A stretch of DNA of 64,000 bases from Planctomycetota bacterium. GTDB taxonomy: Bacteria; Planctomycetota; UBA1135; GCA-002748355. Location: contig JACKHW010000003.1 of the NCBI GenBank assembly GCA_020638795.1, positions 62,001-126,000 on the forward strand. The letters run 5' to 3'. Every line of letters begins with the position of its first letter. The stretch's first letter is position 1. The position numbers were made by a program, and so were the translations under genes. The notes under the pieces are model-generated. The model searched no databases, was not told the origin of the DNA, and saw nothing but the letters and a program-made list of their open reading frames with translations. Below are positions 33,480 through 41,855 of the stretch, in pieces.

Positions 33480-34937
33480 TCATTCGCGCTTCGTGGCGGT
33501 CGCCGGTTGTGTGAGGAGACTCACGACGACGAGCGCCACGCACGCGGCGAGCAGTGCCGGCAAGACCGCGTCGATGTTCGCGAGCGCAGGCGAGGTGAAG
33601 TTCTTCTCGAGCTGCATCCACTGCCACCACAACGCGACCCCCGAACCCGCGAGCATGGACGCGACGGCGCCCTGCGTCGTCGCGCCCTTCCAGAAGAACG
33701 TCGCGATGAGAACCGGCGTCACGCTCGCGCCGTAGACCGTGTAGGCAAACAGAGCAACTTTGAAAAAGCTCTTCGACTGAAACGCCAACACCAGCGCTAC
33801 GAGACCAAACACGACGACGATCGCGCGGGAAAGAAGAACTTCGCGCCGTCCGTGGTCGCGTTGCTCGCGTGCGGTTTCGCGCCGAGTCAAGTCTCGAACG
33901 ATTGCCGTCGCAGGCGCGAGCAAGAAGCTATCGGCCGTCGACACGACTACGGCGATAATCGTTCCCATCAATACCGCACCGAGCACGGGTGGCAGAACAT
34001 CGAACGCGAGTGAAACGATGATGTCTGATTGCTTTTCGGGCGCTTGCAGGACGCCTTGTTCGACGAGCACGCGTCCGAGAAAGGCAACCGCCACGATCGC
34101 GACCTCGAGGATCGCGATTCCGATGATCATCAAGATTGCAGATCGCTTCGCGACGGACGGAGATTTGGCGGAAAAGAAGCGCTGATACATGTTCGCGTCA
34201 CCAAGGATCAGCAAGAACGCCGGTAGACACCAATTGATGAAATTGAACGGTGTCAATTCATGCCCGAACGTGGCGATTTCCCGCATCTCGGGCTTCGCGA
34301 GCGTTTCGCGGATACCTGACGAACCACCCGCCTCAACAAAGAGCAATGGCAGTGCGATGAAGATGCCAACGGTGATCAAGATCCCATTAGCAAGATCGGT
34401 GTAGGCAACCGACACCATGCCAGCAAGTGCGGTGTAGGCGATCACGAATCCAGCGACGATGCACGTCGCTACCGTTGGATCCAGCTGTGGTACGAGTCGT
34501 TCCAGCACCGACGCGCCAGCACGGTACTGATAGCTCACGATGATCACATACGCGAGGATCAGCGTCACGCTGGCGAGAAAGCGCGCGGCTCGACCAAATC
34601 GAGCATCGAGAATGTCTTGGATCGACACGCCCTCGATGCGGCGGATGCGACCGGCGAGTGTCGAGAGCACGAGGATGCCGAGCACACCGCCGAGCGGAAT
34701 CACGAACGCACCAAGGCCGATCTTATACGTCTGCTCTGCGTTGCCGAAGATGCTGCCCGTCCCGATCCACGTGGCGAGCAGCGTGCCGACGAGGACGATG
34801 ACGCCGAGGTTGCGACCGGCGAGGCTGAACTCTTCTTGGTTCGTGATCTTCCCGGACTTCCACAGACCGAGTCCGACGAGCACGAGCAAATAGAGAACGA
34901 CGAAGGCCGTGTGAATCGGAAAGGGTAGGTCTGGCAT
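33480..34937 (-). CDS. Sodium:solute symporter (SSS family)
   Basis: A 485-residue inner-membrane protein with about 13 hydrophobic helices, the size and order of the Na+/solute symporter family. Recognisable segments are EEFSLAGRNLGVIVLVGTLL, TWIGTGSIFGNAEQTYKIG, EGVSIQDILDARFG and VVVSTADSFLLAPATAIVRD. The last includes the Ser/Thr residues of the conserved Na2 site on TM8. The substrate (sugar, proline, nucleoside or other) cannot be told. Start ATG 34937 begins directly before the first helix. Base composition is noticeably lower in GC than its neighbours. A sodium gradient could come from the Nqr complex encoded 11 kb away. Confidence 0.9.
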   Translation of the reverse strand: MPDLPFPIHTAFVVLYLLVLVGLGLWKSGKITNQEEFSLAGRNLGVIVLVGTLLATWIGTGSIFGNAEQTYKIGLGAFVIPLGGVLGILVLSTLAGRIRRIEGVSIQDILDARFGRAARFLASVTLILAYVIIVSYQYRAGASVLERLVPQLDPTVATCIVAGFVIAYTALAGMVSVAYTDLANGILITVGIFIALPLLFVEAGGSSGIRETLAKPEMREIATFGHELTPFNFINWCLPAFLLILGDANMYQRFFSAKSPSVAKRSAILMIIGIAILEVAIVAVAFLGRVLVEQGVLQAPEKQSDIIVSLAFDVLPPVLGAVLMGTIIAVVVSTADSFLLAPATAIVRDLTRRETAREQRDHGRREVLLSRAIVVVFGLVALVLAFQSKSFFKVALFAYTVYGASVTPVLIATFFWKGATTQGAVASMLAGSGVALWWQWMQLEKNFTSPALANIDAVLPALLAACVALVVVSLLTQPATATKRE

Positions 34938-35096
34938 CGAGCGATATCGGCCGAGATGTTGGTAGTCGGGCGACCATAGCAGCCGCTCGTGACACCCGTC
35001 CAACAATCAAGGGCCGCGGAGCACGAGACCATGGATCGAGGAGGCACGAACCAACCCCTGGAAGGTCGGTCGCCGAAGGCCGACAATCGAAGGCGC

Positions 35097-36845
35097 ATGA
35101 GCACAGGCAAACCCACCAACGGCAACACCACGGAACCATCTCCAGGCGAACCGCTCGACTTCGTGCGCTCGATCGTGCGTGACGACATCCGGTCCGGCAA
35201 ACACGGAGGGCGCGTGCACACGCGCTTTCCCCCCGCTCCGACGGGCTTTTTGCACCTCGGTCATGCGAAAGCGATCTGCGTCGACTTCGGGATCGCCGAA
35301 GAGTTCGGCGGCAAGTGCAACCTCCGGCTCGACGATACCGACCCCGGCAACGAGAAGCAGGAATACGTCGACGCGATCCAGGAAGACATTCACTGGCTCG
35401 GTTACGACTGGGATGACCGACTCTTCTACGCGTCGGACTACTTCGACCAGCTCTATGAATGGGCGAAGCTCCTGATCCAGAAGGGCGCCGCGTACGTCGA
35501 CGAACAGGACGTTGCCACCATGCGTGCGCAGCGCGGGACGGTTCTCGAAGCGGGTACGGCGAGCCCGTTCCGCGATCGTCCCGTCGAGGAGAGCCTCGCT
35601 CAACTGGAGCGCATGAAGAACGGTGAGTTCGAAGAAGGCGGCGCGGTGCTGCGTGCGAAGATCGACATGGCGAGTCCCAACATGCACATGCGGGACCCGG
35701 TCATGTATCGCATCAAGAAGATCACGCACAACCGTACCGGCGATCGCTGGTGCATCTATCCGACGTATGACTGGGCCCATGGACAGTCGGACGCGATCGA
35801 GGGCATCACCCATTCGCTGTGTTCGCTCGAGTTCGAGATCCACCGGCCACTCTATGACTGGTTCCTCGAGCAGATCGGGGACATCCACAGACCACGCCAG
35901 ATCGAGTTCGCGCGACTCAACGTGACGCACACCGTCACGCAGAAGCGCAAGCTACGTGCACTCGTCGAGCGTGGACACGTCGACGGATGGGACGATCCGC
36001 GTATGCCGACGCTGCGCGGCATGCGTCGACGCGGCTACACACCTGCGTCGATCCGCAATTTCTGCACGCGCGTCGGGCTCGCGAAGTTCAACAGCTTGCA
36101 CGAGATCGGTCTGCTCGAGTTTTCACTGCGCGAAGATCTCAACGTCGTCGCGGAGCGCCGCATGGCAGTCCTCGATCCGATCCGCCTCGTCATCGAGAAC
36201 TGGCCCGACGGCACGACGGACACGCTGGAAGCGATCAACAACCCGGAAGACGAGTCTGCGGGTTCGCGAGAGGTGCCGTTCGGCCGAGAGATCTACATCG
36301 AACGCGAGGACTTCCTCGTCGACGCGCCCAAGAAGTTCTTCCGACTCGCGCCAGGGCGAGAAGTCAGACTTCGCTACGCGTATCTCGTCACGTGCACGGG
36401 CTTCGAAACCGATAGCGACGGCAACGTGACCCTCGTGCGTGCCACGTACGATCCCGACTCTCGCGGTGGGAATGCCCCCGATGGCCGCAAGGTCAAGGGC
36501 ACCATCCACTGGGTCAGCGCCGAGCATGCGGTCGATGCCACGGTGCGGCTCTACGATCATCTCTATGCCGTCGAGGATCCGTCCGAGCTCGAATCCGACG
36601 ATGGGCAAGACGGGACGGCGTGGGAACGCGGTCTCAACAAGGAGTCGCTGCAGGTGGTCACGGGCTGCAAACTCGAACCCGCCCTCGCTCTAGCGCAGCC
36701 GGAAGAGGCGCTGCAGTTCGAGCGCAAGGGTTACTTCGTCCTCGATTCGAAGGACTCGAAACCGGACGCGTTGGTCTTCAATCGCAGCGTCGCCTTGCGC
36801 GACAGCTGGGCGAAAGAAGCCGCCAAGCTCGGGGCGCCCTCATGA
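35097..36845 (+). CDS. glnS: Glutamine--tRNA ligase
   Basis: GlnRS attaches glutamine to tRNA-Gln. The 582-residue class Ib enzyme has the HIGH motif as HLGH (PPAPTGFLHLGHAKAICVDF), the acceptor-binding LRLDDTDPGNEKQEYVDAI and GRWCIYPTYDWAHGQSD-like active-site sequence (actually DRWCIYPTYDWAHG). The anticodon-binding beta barrels are complete. The KMSKS-equivalent loop reads VTQKRKL instead of the usual VMSKRKL. ATG 35097 is chosen over an in-frame start 108 bases upstream because the family begins near LDFVRSIV. Its stop overlaps the next lipoprotein gene as ATGA. Confidence 0.96.
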   Translation: MSTGKPTNGNTTEPSPGEPLDFVRSIVRDDIRSGKHGGRVHTRFPPAPTGFLHLGHAKAICVDFGIAEEFGGKCNLRLDDTDPGNEKQEYVDAIQEDIHWLGYDWDDRLFYASDYFDQLYEWAKLLIQKGAAYVDEQDVATMRAQRGTVLEAGTASPFRDRPVEESLAQLERMKNGEFEEGGAVLRAKIDMASPNMHMRDPVMYRIKKITHNRTGDRWCIYPTYDWAHGQSDAIEGITHSLCSLEFEIHRPLYDWFLEQIGDIHRPRQIEFARLNVTHTVTQKRKLRALVERGHVDGWDDPRMPTLRGMRRRGYTPASIRNFCTRVGLAKFNSLHEIGLLEFSLREDLNVVAERRMAVLDPIRLVIENWPDGTTDTLEAINNPEDESAGSREVPFGREIYIEREDFLVDAPKKFFRLAPGREVRLRYAYLVTCTGFETDSDGNVTLVRATYDPDSRGGNAPDGRKVKGTIHWVSAEHAVDATVRLYDHLYAVEDPSELESDDGQDGTAWERGLNKESLQVVTGCKLEPALALAQPEEALQFERKGYFVLDSKDSKPDALVFNRSVALRDSWAKEAAKLGAPS

Positions 36846-37555
36846 GCATGGCAACCAGCTCGCTCCGACTTGCCGCGCTCGTGATCCTCGGTGGACTCGG
36901 CGCCTGTAGCAGTGCGATCACCGTCGAACGTCTTCCGACGTTCGAGCTCGCGCAGATCCCACCGGCCGAAACCGGTCAGGGCGCGCCGTGTTTCGACGCG
37001 GATCGCGTGGATCCGAGTGAGTTGCCCGACGCGGTCCCGTACGCGATGTGCCACGACACGATCGATGGCGATCGCGAACGGACGGCCGACGTGCTGAGCC
37101 GCGCCATGCACCGCGAGACGTCACCCGACTTCACGACGTTTCGCGACCTCGGGTCGTTCGATGCAGGCAGCATCTCGCAGTACTGGGGCAACGGACTCGC
37201 TACCGAGCGTCGCATCTACTCGCACGTGGCCGAACTGATCGCATGGCGTTTGACTCCGGTATCGCTCGGCTTCGAGCTGCGACGAGCCGATGGCGTCGCG
37301 ATTCGCGTTCCGTCCAAGGATCGTTTCGATGGCGAAGCGTTGCTCGAGGGCGACGAAGTCCTCTCGATCGGCGACGTGCCCGTACGACCAGGGGAGCGGT
37401 TTTTATTCTCCCCCCACTGGCGACGCTTGCTCGAACTCGAAGTCGGGGACCGCGTGAGGATCGTCTGGCTACGCCCGGGAACGGGCAGGATGGAAGGACT
37501 GCTACGCGTCATCGAGCCCGTGACGTCGTGGCGCGCCTTGCCGTCGATGCTCTGA
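36842..37555 (+). CDS. Putative lipoprotein with PDZ-like C-terminus
   Basis: A 237-residue product with lipoprotein signal MSMATSSLRLAALVILGGLG and lipobox LGAC. The C-terminal part (ELRRADGVAIRVPSKDRFDG, then LLEGDEVLSIGDVPVRPGER and VGDRVRIVWLRPG) has the GDEVLSIGDVPV core of a PDZ-type domain. This suggests it binds C-termini of exported proteins. No protease domain is present. It starts inside the glnS stop (ATGA), so it is cotranslated with it, though a functional link is unlikely. It ends two bases from the convergent decarboxylase gene. Confidence 0.75.
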   Translation: MSMATSSLRLAALVILGGLGACSSAITVERLPTFELAQIPPAETGQGAPCFDADRVDPSELPDAVPYAMCHDTIDGDRERTADVLSRAMHRETSPDFTTFRDLGSFDAGSISQYWGNGLATERRIYSHVAELIAWRLTPVSLGFELRRADGVAIRVPSKDRFDGEALLEGDEVLSIGDVPVRPGERFLFSPHWRRLLELEVGDRVRIVWLRPGTGRMEGLLRVIEPVTSWRALPSML

Positions 37556-37557
37556 CG

Positions 37558-38769
37558 TCAGTTGCTCGCCGCTTCTTCGAGCGCGTCGAACAGAGCTTCG
37601 AGTCGGTCGTCGGTCAGGTGAGGCAAGAACACGATGCGCGCGTGTGTCTTGAACTCACCGATCGCCCACGACGCGAAACGCAAACGCTGCACGAACGAAG
37701 GGATGTCACCACGCACCGGTCGCACACCGAGGATGTTCATCGATGGTTCGACGACGAGCTCGAGTCGATAGCTCGCGCGCACGCGCGTCGCAAAGCGCCG
37801 CGTCTTCTCCATCGCTTCGTCCACGATCGCGCGATACCCCTCGAGACCGAGGTGTTGGATCAGCGCCCAGACGGAAAGCGCAGCGGCTCCCGAACGCGTG
37901 CCGGTGAGCGTCGCTTGCGAACTCTTGCCGCCCGCGAGATACGGAATCGCCACCTCGACCGCGCGGGATTTGGACTCGTCGCGAAAGAGGAGACCCCCAG
38001 CCGGCTGCGCGGCGAGCCCCATCTTGTGCGGATCGATCGTGATCGAATCGACGGCCCGTACGCGAAAGTCGAAGACCGGGGTCTTCCGACCATCCGTTTC
38101 GTTTCGCAAGAACGGAAGGACGAGTCCGCCATAGGCCGCATCGACGTGGAACCAGATCCCCGAGCCCGACACGCACGCGCCGATTTCCTCGATCGGATCG
38201 ACGCAACCGAGCGGTGTGCATCCGGCAGCAGCGACGACAGCGAGCACGTCCGATCCGAGTCGATCGACGAGTCGCGCGGTTCGCATTCGATGATCCTCGT
38301 CGAGTTCGATCCGCTCGAGATCGAGATCGAGCAGCGATGCGGCCTTGTCCCAGGACACGTGGGCATGCTCGGGAACGAGCAATCGCGAGCGTCGTTCGCC
38401 CCGACCTCGTGCGACCGCACGGGCGACCCACATGGCGACGATGTTCGCCTCGTTCCCACCGGTCACGAGGTGACCACCAGCCGTCGCCGGTCCGTGGAGC
38501 AAGTCAGCGAGAAAGTGGACGGCTTCGAGTTCGAGTTCGACCGAACCCGGGAAGAGTCCCGGATCGCCGACGTTCTTCTCGAGTGCGCGCGCGAACACGT
38601 CATACGTCAGCGGGTGCGGAGCGGAGATCATCGAGCCGGCGATCCGGCCATCTCCGTAGTGGAAGTCGCGCTCGGTCCGCGCTTCGAGTTCTCGCAGCAC
38701 GGCGTCGACGGGCCGTCCCTTCACAGGGAAGTTCGGACGCGTTCTACCGGTCTCGTCGTTGCCCGCCAT
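37558..38769 (-). CDS. PLP-dependent group II decarboxylase, MfnA-like
   Basis: A 403-residue fold-type I pyridoxal-phosphate decarboxylase. The N-terminal segment YGDGRIAGSMISAPHPLTYD, then ARALEKNVGDPGLFPGSVEL, closely follows the archaeal MfnA tyrosine/aspartate decarboxylase. The PLP lysine is in SITIDPHKMG, and HVDAAYGG carries the cofactor Asp. Likely products are tyramine or beta-alanine (a CoA precursor); the sequence alone does not decide. ATG 38769 is used. It follows the kinase gene region without shared orientation to glnS and ends against it. Confidence 0.82.
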   Translation of the reverse strand: MAGNDETGRTRPNFPVKGRPVDAVLRELEARTERDFHYGDGRIAGSMISAPHPLTYDVFARALEKNVGDPGLFPGSVELELEAVHFLADLLHGPATAGGHLVTGGNEANIVAMWVARAVARGRGERRSRLLVPEHAHVSWDKAASLLDLDLERIELDEDHRMRTARLVDRLGSDVLAVVAAAGCTPLGCVDPIEEIGACVSGSGIWFHVDAAYGGLVLPFLRNETDGRKTPVFDFRVRAVDSITIDPHKMGLAAQPAGGLLFRDESKSRAVEVAIPYLAGGKSSQATLTGTRSGAAALSVWALIQHLGLEGYRAIVDEAMEKTRRFATRVRASYRLELVVEPSMNILGVRPVRGDIPSFVQRLRFASWAIGEFKTHARIVFLPHLTDDRLEALFDALEEAASN

Positions 38770-38792
38770 GGCGTTGATTCTGGGCTCGCGAA

Positions 38793-39935
38793 TCAACCCT
38801 GTCGACAGTGCGCGCGCAAGACGTCGTCCTTGGCTTCCATGTCCGCGACCATCGCGAACTGACACCGCGCACGTTCGAGATTGTGCGCGAGGCGCGTCGG
38901 ATCACACTTGAAGTAGACGTCACCGGCCACGTAGTCCGCGAGGAAGCGCATGCCGAGTGTGAGCGTCACGAGACGTGCCGCGAGTGGCATCAGCTCGCGC
39001 TCACGATCCGTCGCGCCGCCGGAGCCTTCGATCCAGCCGCCTGCGATCGCCGCGAAGTAGTCGACGCACGTGCCTGCCTTGGCGAGGTCGACTTCGTCTT
39101 CGACACTCGTCGCCGCCGTGAACCGAACGAGATCGCCGAAGTCGAACAGCGACCACCCGACCATGCACGTGTCGAGATCGACGACCGCGACGGCGTGGCC
39201 GTCATCCTTGTCGAACAGGATGTTGTTGAGCTTGGTGTCACCGTGCACGACACATGGCGACATCGAGCCACCGCGTAAGAGCAACTCGATCGCAGGCACG
39301 AGGTCGCTGCGCTCGTCGACGAACGCGAGTTCGCGCTCGATCTCGACGACACGACCCACCCGATCCTCCTTGACCGCCTTTTGCAACTGCTGCAGGCGAT
39401 AGGGAGAGCTGAAGAAGTGCGGAATCGTGGTCTCGAGACGATCGACTGGAAGGTCGCGCAACGATCGCTGAAACGCCGCGAACACGCGCGACGCCTCGAA
39501 CGCCTGGTCGTGCCCCTCGCAGACGTCACAACTCTTCGTGTTCTCGATGAAGCGATACGTGCGCCACGCACGACCACGTTCGTCCGCGAACCACGAGAAA
39601 CCGTCGATCGTCGGCACGAGCTCGAGCGTGTGCATGATGTGATCACCGCTGACGACCGGTCGATCCGCGATCCACGCGGTCACGGTCTCGACGTTGTGCA
39701 TCACCGCCTCGATGTCGGGGAACACCGTGCCATTGAGCCCCTGATGCAAGTAGCGCGTCCGCACACCATTCGTCTCGAACGTCCCGACCCACGTGTCGTG
39801 AATGTGGCCGCGATCGAAACGATGGAGCTCGACCAAATGGCCAGGGATCGCGAACGTCGCACACGCACGACGGACGCGTTCGAGTTCGGAGGGGGCGACC
39901 GAGTGGTCGCTTCGCGGGGGCTCGCCATCGGCCAT
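38793..39935 (-). CDS. NahK-like N-acetylhexosamine 1-kinase / APH-family phosphotransferase
   Basis: A 380-residue kinase of the aminoglycoside/choline phosphotransferase fold. The N-lobe includes LVELHRFDRGHIHDTWVGTF and RYLHQGLNGTVFPDIEAVMH, the latter typical of N-acetylhexosamine 1-kinases. The catalytic loop is CVVHGDTKLNNILFD and the metal-binding motif is AVVDLDTCMVGWSLFDFGDL. It would phosphorylate GlcNAc or GalNAc at C1 for salvage. The start ATG 39935 is 49 bases from the divergent GHMP kinase. Together with that kinase and the nucleotidyltransferase it makes a coherent sugar-activation group. Confidence 0.8.
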   Translation of the reverse strand: MADGEPPRSDHSVAPSELERVRRACATFAIPGHLVELHRFDRGHIHDTWVGTFETNGVRTRYLHQGLNGTVFPDIEAVMHNVETVTAWIADRPVVSGDHIMHTLELVPTIDGFSWFADERGRAWRTYRFIENTKSCDVCEGHDQAFEASRVFAAFQRSLRDLPVDRLETTIPHFFSSPYRLQQLQKAVKEDRVGRVVEIERELAFVDERSDLVPAIELLLRGGSMSPCVVHGDTKLNNILFDKDDGHAVAVVDLDTCMVGWSLFDFGDLVRFTAATSVEDEVDLAKAGTCVDYFAAIAGGWIEGSGGATDRERELMPLAARLVTLTLGMRFLADYVAGDVYFKCDPTRLAHNLERARCQFAMVADMEAKDDVLRAHCRQG

Positions 39936-39984
39936 CGCGAGAGAATAGCAATCCGGCGACTTCCGAAGGTATGGTCTCTCCGAC

Positions 39985-41016
39985 TTGACCGCCGATCGAA
40001 CGACCACTGCTGCGACGTGCCGTCCACGCGTCGGCTTGTTGGGGAACCCGTCCGACGGGTACGGCGGGCGCGTGCTCGCGGCATGCTTCGCGGACTTCGC
40101 TGCGATGGTGACGTGTGTTCGCGAACACGAGCCGAGTCTGTCGGGGCCGATGCGAATTCGCATCGAAGGCGAGACGTTCGACGACATCGAGAGCCTCGAG
40201 CGAGCGATACGACGGCTGGACGGACTGGCGGCCTTGCTCGCGGCAACGCTCGTGACCGTGCACCACGAGGTGCCCGGGCATCTGGACGACACGCGCGTGC
40301 TCGAGCTCGGGGCAACGACGGACATCCCCCGCCAAATCGGGCTCAGCGGATCGAGCGCGATCATCGTCGCGGCGTTGCGTGCACTCCAAGTCGAAGGAAG
40401 CCCGACGCAAGTGGCAAGACTCGCACTCCGGACGGAGGCAGACCTGCTCGGCATCGCCGCGGGCCCGCAAGACCGACTCATCCAAGCGATCGATGGTGCC
40501 GCACTGCTCGACTTCGGCCGAGAAGCTTGGCACTACGAAGTCGTCGACGCGCGCCTCCTCCCCGAGGTCTTGCTCGTGCTGCAACGCCAGCCGGGTGTTC
40601 CATCAGGTGCTCCCCACCGTGCCCTTCGCCAGCGCTTCGAAGCCGGAGATCCGCCAACACTCTCGGCGATGCGGCGCTTCGCCGAGCTCGCGGACGAAGG
40701 TGTGCGATCCATGCAGGGCGGCAACCCTGCGGAAACCTGCCGGCGTTTTGGTGAACTCTTCGCCGAAGCGTTCGAACTGCGTCGCTCATGCTACGACCTC
40801 GAACAGAGCGACATCGCTTTGGCGGACCTCGCGCTCCGTAACGGAATCGGTGCGACGCTTGCCGGCTCTGGGGGAGCACTCGTCGCAGCACCACTCGATG
40901 GCGATCTCGAGCGTCTCCGCCGGTTCCGAGCCCGTGTCTCCGAGCAGCGCTACCTGTGCCTGACGCCACGGTTCGTCGACTCCGACTCCGTCACTCCGAG
41001 GAACATCGCTCCATGA
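39985..41016 (+). CDS. GHMP-family sugar kinase, glucuronokinase-like
   Basis: A 343-residue GHMP kinase. The N-terminal motif PRVGLLGNPSDGYGGRVLA closely resembles plant glucuronokinase, which makes glucuronate-1-phosphate. The ATP-binding GHMP motif is QIGLSGSSAIIVAALRAL, and the C-terminal motif is GATLAGSGGALVAA. No ATG lies before the conserved core; TTG 39985 is the best start, nine codons before the first family residues. It overlaps the nucleotidyltransferase as ATGA, which would convert the sugar-1-phosphate to an NDP-sugar. Confidence 0.8.
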   Translation: MTADRTTTAATCRPRVGLLGNPSDGYGGRVLAACFADFAAMVTCVREHEPSLSGPMRIRIEGETFDDIESLERAIRRLDGLAALLAATLVTVHHEVPGHLDDTRVLELGATTDIPRQIGLSGSSAIIVAALRALQVEGSPTQVARLALRTEADLLGIAAGPQDRLIQAIDGAALLDFGREAWHYEVVDARLLPEVLLVLQRQPGVPSGAPHRALRQRFEAGDPPTLSAMRRFAELADEGVRSMQGGNPAETCRRFGELFAEAFELRRSCYDLEQSDIALADLALRNGIGATLAGSGGALVAAPLDGDLERLRRFRARVSEQRYLCLTPRFVDSDSVTPRNIAP

Positions 41017-41855
41017 ACATCATCGTGCTGGCAGCAGGGTTTGCCAAACGCCTCTGGCCGCTCACGAAGGATCGCGCCAAACCACTCCTCGAAGTCGGCG
41101 GACGACCGGTCCTCGATCACTTGTTGGAGCGCGCTCTGCGTGCCGTCGACATACTCGCCAAGTGCGATGCGATCACACTCGTGACCAACGCGCGATTCGC
41201 GGGCGACTTCGAGAGCTGGGCGCGGAAGTACGATTCGCGACGCTCCTTGCACGTGGTCGCGAACGACGCCCTCGAGATCGACGACGCACGAGGCGCGCTC
41301 GTGGATCTCGCGCTCGCTCTCGAGCACACGAACGAGGCACCAGACGGCACGATGGTGCTCGCGGGCGACAACTTGATCGACTTCGAACTCGTACCGCACC
41401 TGCGCGCTCATCTCCGAGCGGGTGAGGGGCAAGCGACGGTGCTCGCACGACGGGTGGCTGGAGTCGTTCCGCCTGCGCGTCATGGCGAAATCGTCGTCGA
41501 TCGCGCGTTCGACGCCAGCACACACGATGAGGCGAGTCGGCGGACCGTCACGCGCTTTCGTGAAAAGCCCAGAGAGCCGGAGTCGGACCTCGTCGCGACA
41601 GCGATCTACTTCTTCCCACCAAGCCTGGTGGACGAACTCCGCGTGTTCCTCGAAGTCATTCCAACGAACGACCCACGGCGCGACGCGCCAGGGCACTTCC
41701 TCGCGAACTGGGCCGCGCGCGGACTCCTCGGTGCGACGCTCATCGAAGGCAGGCTGTTCGACATCGGTAACCTCGAGGCACTCGAAGCCGCGCGCGCGGG
41801 CTATGAATCGAACTCTGACAAGAGCACGCGGCGACCTTCGGACGCCGCCACGTAG
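41013..41855 (+). CDS. Sugar-1-phosphate nucleotidyltransferase
   Basis: A 280-residue NTP-transferase. The N-terminal nucleotide motif is IIVLAAGFAKRLWPLTKDRA with KPLLEVGGRPVLDHLLE, the metal/substrate site is MVLAGDNLIDFE, and the C-terminal half has TRFREKPREPESDLVATAIY. It would form an NDP-sugar from the product of the upstream kinase(s), feeding exopolysaccharide or cell-surface glycosylation. The 4-base ATGA overlap with the GHMP kinase implies coupled translation. Its last 55 bases overlap the convergent oxidoreductase gene. Confidence 0.88.
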   Translation: MNIIVLAAGFAKRLWPLTKDRAKPLLEVGGRPVLDHLLERALRAVDILAKCDAITLVTNARFAGDFESWARKYDSRRSLHVVANDALEIDDARGALVDLALALEHTNEAPDGTMVLAGDNLIDFELVPHLRAHLRAGEGQATVLARRVAGVVPPARHGEIVVDRAFDASTHDEASRRTVTRFREKPREPESDLVATAIYFFPPSLVDELRVFLEVIPTNDPRRDAPGHFLANWAARGLLGATLIEGRLFDIGNLEALEAARAGYESNSDKSTRRPSDAAT

